DNA from: an uncultured Clostridia bacterium
GTDB taxonomy: Bacteria > Bacillota > Clostridia > Oscillospirales > Oscillospiraceae
DNA length: 64,000 nucleotides
NCBI GenBank assembly: GCA_947644595.1
Contig: CANSAE010000002.1
Location: forward strand, 248,001 to 312,000
Direction: 5' to 3'
Shown here: positions 61,820-64,000 of the stretch, piece after piece
How the letters are laid out: every line of letters starts with the position of its first letter
Numbering within the stretch: the first letter of the stretch is position 1
Program-made: the position numbers and the translations under genes
The notes under the pieces: generated by a model
Told to the model about the DNA's origin: nothing
What the model saw: only the letters and a program-made list of their open reading frames with translations
Databases searched by the model: none

Positions 61820-61841
61820 GGGCCGGATGGCGCAGGAAATG

Positions 61842-61883
61842 CCGAATCAACGTGGACAATGTGCACGTTGGTTCGGTTTTTTT
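61842..61883 (+). terminator. Terminator of the papain-like hydrolase gene
   Basis: Thirteen-bp stem CCGAATCAACGTG / CACGTTGGTTCGG (one wobble) followed by a run of seven T. Confidence 0.85.
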
Positions 61884-61979
61884 ATGTCTGGACGGGGAAA
61901 GTGTGAAAAAAGGGATTCCTTTTTGCGTTGTTTGATGGTATAATACCCTGTCTGATTATACATACATGAGGTTGATGCT

Positions 61980-62846
61980 ATGTGGATCGCAAGTGATTGG
62001 CAGGAATTTGAGGTGCTGGACTGCTCTGGCGGAGAGAAGCTGGAACGGTGGGGGGACTATTTCCTGGTACGCCCGGACCCCCAGGTCATTTGGAGTACGC
62101 CCCGGCACAATCCCAAGTGGAAAACCCGGGACGCGTCTTACAGCCGCAGTTCCTCCGGGGGCGGCGCGTGGAACAAAAACCGGCTGCCGGAACGGTGGAC
62201 CGTGGGATACAAGGACCTGACCTTCAACATCAAACCCATGAATTTCAAGCACACGGGGCTGTTCCCTGAACAGGCTGCCAACTGGGACTGGGCTATGGAG
62301 AAAATACGGTCCGCGGGCCGGCCCGTCAGCGTGCTGAACCTGTTTGCGTACACCGGCGGAGCCACTGTGGCCTGTTTGAAGGCCGGGGCCAGCGTGTGCC
62401 ATGTGGATGCGGCGAAGGGCATGGTGGCCTGGGCCAAGGAAAACGCCCAGAGCTCCGGCGTGCTGGACCGGCCCGTGCGCTGGATCGTGGACGACTGCGG
62501 GCAGTTTGTGGCCCGGGAGATCCGTCGGGGGCACAAATACGACGCCATCATCATGGACCCGCCCAGCTACGGCCGGGGGCCGGGGGGCGAGGTTTGGAAG
62601 TTGGAGGAGAATCTGTGGGGCTTCGTGGAGCTGTGCAGCCAGGTCTTGAGTGATACTCCGCTGTTCGTCATTATCAATTCCTACACTACGGGACTGTCCC
62701 CGTCGGTGTTGACCTATGTGTGCGAGAGCATTTTTACGAGAAAATTCGGCGGACGGTCCCACAGCGAGGAATTGGGGCTGCCGGTGAAGGACACGGGGCT
62801 GGTGCTGCCCTGCGGCGCGACCTGCAGATGGTCAACGGAACGCTGA
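61980..62846 (+). CDS. Class I SAM-dependent methyltransferase (RlmI-like)
   Basis: A 288-residue methyltransferase. The SAM-binding motif I region is VLNLFAYTGGATVACLKAGA, followed by VCHVDAAKGMVAWAKENA, and the catalytic-type IIMDPPSYGRGPGG matches the DPPxF/Y loop of rRNA methyltransferases of the RlmI/YccW group. The N-terminal PUA domain of RlmI is missing, so the target base is uncertain. Motif PEQAANWDWA near residue 95 is also typical of the group. Confidence 0.85.
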   Translation: MWIASDWQEFEVLDCSGGEKLERWGDYFLVRPDPQVIWSTPRHNPKWKTRDASYSRSSSGGGAWNKNRLPERWTVGYKDLTFNIKPMNFKHTGLFPEQAANWDWAMEKIRSAGRPVSVLNLFAYTGGATVACLKAGASVCHVDAAKGMVAWAKENAQSSGVLDRPVRWIVDDCGQFVAREIRRGHKYDAIIMDPPSYGRGPGGEVWKLEENLWGFVELCSQVLSDTPLFVIINSYTTGLSPSVLTYVCESIFTRKFGGRSHSEELGLPVKDTGLVLPCGATCRWSTER

Positions 62847-62857
62847 AGCGTTCCGTT
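62834..62857 (+). terminator. Hairpin over the methyltransferase stop codon
   Basis: Inverted repeat AACGGAACGC ... GCGTTCCGTT with the stop codon in the loop; no T run, so a weak terminator or mRNA-protecting hairpin. Confidence 0.5.
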
Positions 62858-62859
62858 GA

Positions 62860-62993
62860 GGGGCTGCGGCCGACTGCGCGCACGCCTTTGGCGCACGCTT
62901 GCTGGCCGAGAAGTATTTTTTGCGTGGCGAAGCTACGCAAAAAATGAATTTGATTTTTTTCGCCATTGCGATGGCGAACTCTGCGAGGCTTTT
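62860..62993 (+). repeat. Dispersed intergenic repeat, copy E (most complete)
   Basis: Order of parts: GGGGCTGCGGCCGACTGCGC, GCGCACGCTTGCTGGCC, GAGAAGTA, hairpin TTTTTTGCGTGGC-GAA-GCTACGCAAAAAA (62916-62944), TGAATTTGATTTTT, palindrome TTCGCCATTGCGATGGCGAA (62960-62979), CTCTGCGAGGCTTTT. The last part ends at the ecfA1 start codon and supplies GCGAGG as its ribosome binding site. Confidence 0.85.
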
Positions 62994-63821
62994 ATGATCG
63001 AAGTACAACATTTGACATATCAATATCCCGGGGCGGACGGTCCGGCCGTTGATGATTTGTCTTTGACCATCGGAAATGGGCAATTTGTGGCAATTCTGGG
63101 GCATAACGGGTCCGGAAAGTCCACGCTGGCCAAGCATTTCAACGGGATTTTGCGTCCCACCTCCGGCAAGGTGCTGGTGAACGGTCTGGATACGTCCGAC
63201 CCCGCCAACGCGCTGGATATCCGGCGGGCGGTGGGCATGGTGTTCCAGAATCCGGACAATCAGCTGGTGGCCAATATCGTGGAGGATGATGTGGCCTTTG
63301 CCCCGGAAAATCTCGGCGTACCCAGCGGGGAAATCCGCCGCCGGGTGGATGAGGCGCTGCGGCTGGTGGGCATGTACGACTACCGGATGCACGCGCCCCA
63401 TCTGCTCTCTGGCGGGCAGAAGCAGCGGGTGGCCATTGCCGGGGTCATCGCCATGCAGCCGGGGTGCATCGTGCTGGATGAGCCCACCGCCATGTTGGAT
63501 CCGTTGGGCCGGCGGGAGGTCATTGACACGGTGACCCGTCTGTGCCGGGAACAGGGCATCACGGTGGTGCATATCACCCACCATATGGACGAGTGCATCG
63601 GCGCGGACCGGCTCATCGTCATGTCGGAGGGCCATATTGTGGCTGACGGGGCGCCGGCGGAGGTGTTTTCCCGGGTAGAGCAACTCAAGGCCGAGGGCCT
63701 GGCGGTGCCGGCCACCACGGAGCTGCTGTATCAACTGCGGCAGGCGGGTATGGACGTGCCCCTGGACGCGCTGAGCGTGGAGAACTGTGCAAAGACCATC
63801 GCGGACGCATTACGAGGATAA
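62994..63821 (+). CDS. ecfA1: Energy-coupling factor transporter ATPase EcfA1
   Basis: A 275-residue ABC ATPase of the ECF vitamin/metal transporter module: Walker A LGHNGSGKSTLAKHFNG, Q-loop VFQNPDNQLVA (typical of EcfA1), signature LLSGGQKQRVAIAG and Walker B CIVLDEPTAMLD. Start at ATG 62994 (MIEVQHLTYQYPG); the upstream open frame only reads the repeat element. Followed after 13 bases by ecfA2. Confidence 0.95.
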   Translation: MIEVQHLTYQYPGADGPAVDDLSLTIGNGQFVAILGHNGSGKSTLAKHFNGILRPTSGKVLVNGLDTSDPANALDIRRAVGMVFQNPDNQLVANIVEDDVAFAPENLGVPSGEIRRRVDEALRLVGMYDYRMHAPHLLSGGQKQRVAIAGVIAMQPGCIVLDEPTAMLDPLGRREVIDTVTRLCREQGITVVHITHHMDECIGADRLIVMSEGHIVADGAPAEVFSRVEQLKAEGLAVPATTELLYQLRQAGMDVPLDALSVENCAKTIADALRG

Positions 63822-63834
63822 AGGAACGAGCACT

Positions 63835-64000
63835 ATGCCGATTTTACGAATCCATGGGCTGACCCATCAGTACAGCGTGGGGACACCCTTTCAGAATACG
63901 GCCATTGAGGGCATCGATTTTTCTATCGAGCCCGGACAGTTCGTGGGGCTCATCGGGCACACGGGATCGGGGAAGTCTACCCTCATTCAGCATCTGAACG
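63835..64000 (+). CDS. ecfA2: Energy-coupling factor transporter ATPase EcfA2 (partial, runs off the window)
   Basis: The first 55 codons of an ABC ATPase, beginning at ATG 63835 with AAAGGAACG upstream. The sequence includes HQYSVGTPFQNTAIEGIDF and Walker A IGHTGSGKSTLIQHLN, the EcfA2 form. An ecfT gene would be expected beyond the window end. Confidence 0.92.
   Translation, partial: MPILRIHGLTHQYSVGTPFQNTAIEGIDFSIEPGQFVGLIGHTGSGKSTLIQHLN

Noticed and set aside
29756..62993. CRISPR array or phage attachment sites for the dispersed repeats
   Set aside because: Copies are kilobases apart, in both orientations, variable in length and not separated by uniform spacers; no cas or integrase gene is near.

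Overview
The window is about 57 % GC by impression, with dense co-oriented operons, strong AGGAGG-type ribosome binding sites, LPXTG/sortase surface proteins, ECF and Liv ABC transporters, a reductive-folate cassette and a glnA/ANTAR/gltBD/amt nitrogen block. Together these point to a low-oxygen gut Firmicute, most likely an Oscillospiraceae-type clostridium. This is inferred from gene content, not from a marker gene. No rRNA, tRNA, CRISPR array, intact insertion sequence or prophage was seen.

Layout. 1-5,970: an HxlR regulator, then a minus-strand cluster (DUF169 protein, SnoaL-fold dehydratase-like protein, two near-identical SDR oxidoreductases) divergent from a TetR regulator and a GntP-type permease. 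The divergent region carries two copies of an AGAGTRCRCTCT operator-like palindrome. 5,970-6,950: gene remnants (TetR C-terminus, zinc alcohol dehydrogenase C-terminus). 7,090-14,410: TetR regulator, DUF308 membrane protein, MMPL/RND transporter, large secreted coiled-coil protein and a radical SAM enzyme. 14,470-16,330: CMD-cupin fusion divergent from a LysR regulator. 16,630-27,780: a sortase-assembled pilus locus headed by a BTAD (SARP-like) regulator with a degenerate GGDEF-like tail. It contains two unrecognised small proteins, a dedicated signal peptidase I, a 1,092-residue LPATG adhesin with seven Cys-His-His-Cys knuckles, a backbone pilin, a class C sortase, a minor pilin, a second sortase and a glycerophosphodiesterase.

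28,000-31,940: one-carbon folate operon fhs-fchA-folD plus a Nudix hydrolase. 32,100-42,110: nitrogen assimilation: glnA, an ANTAR-domain RNA-binding regulator, gltB, gltD and an Amt-PII fusion. Both glnA and amt have a good promoter followed immediately by an intrinsic terminator-like hairpin, a layout that fits ANTAR antitermination. 42,190-47,100 (minus): complete branched-chain amino-acid ABC transporter livKHMGF. 47,440-49,150: HtrA-type membrane protease. 49,150-52,400: YtrA-type GntR regulator with ABC ATPase and permease. 52,450-54,340: mnmG. 54,700-57,880: response regulator, histidine kinase and a small exported protein. 58,000-61,010: an orphan solute-binding lipoprotein, a DUF554 membrane protein and an MFS transporter. 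61,220-64,000: papain-like hydrolase, SAM methyltransferase, ecfA1 and the start of ecfA2.

The least expected signals are (i) the BTAD-controlled pilus locus with 11-bp-spaced direct repeats in its promoter and Cys/His knuckles in its adhesin, (ii) a family of dispersed intergenic repeats whose internal hairpin is preserved by compensatory base changes and which supplies the ribosome binding site of ecfA1, (iii) promoter-proximal attenuators of glnA and amt next to an ANTAR gene, and (iv) the SnoaL/SDR/DUF169 cluster, whose SnoaL protein keeps catalytic-type residues in the same relative positions as bile-acid 7-dehydratase BaiE (compared from memory).
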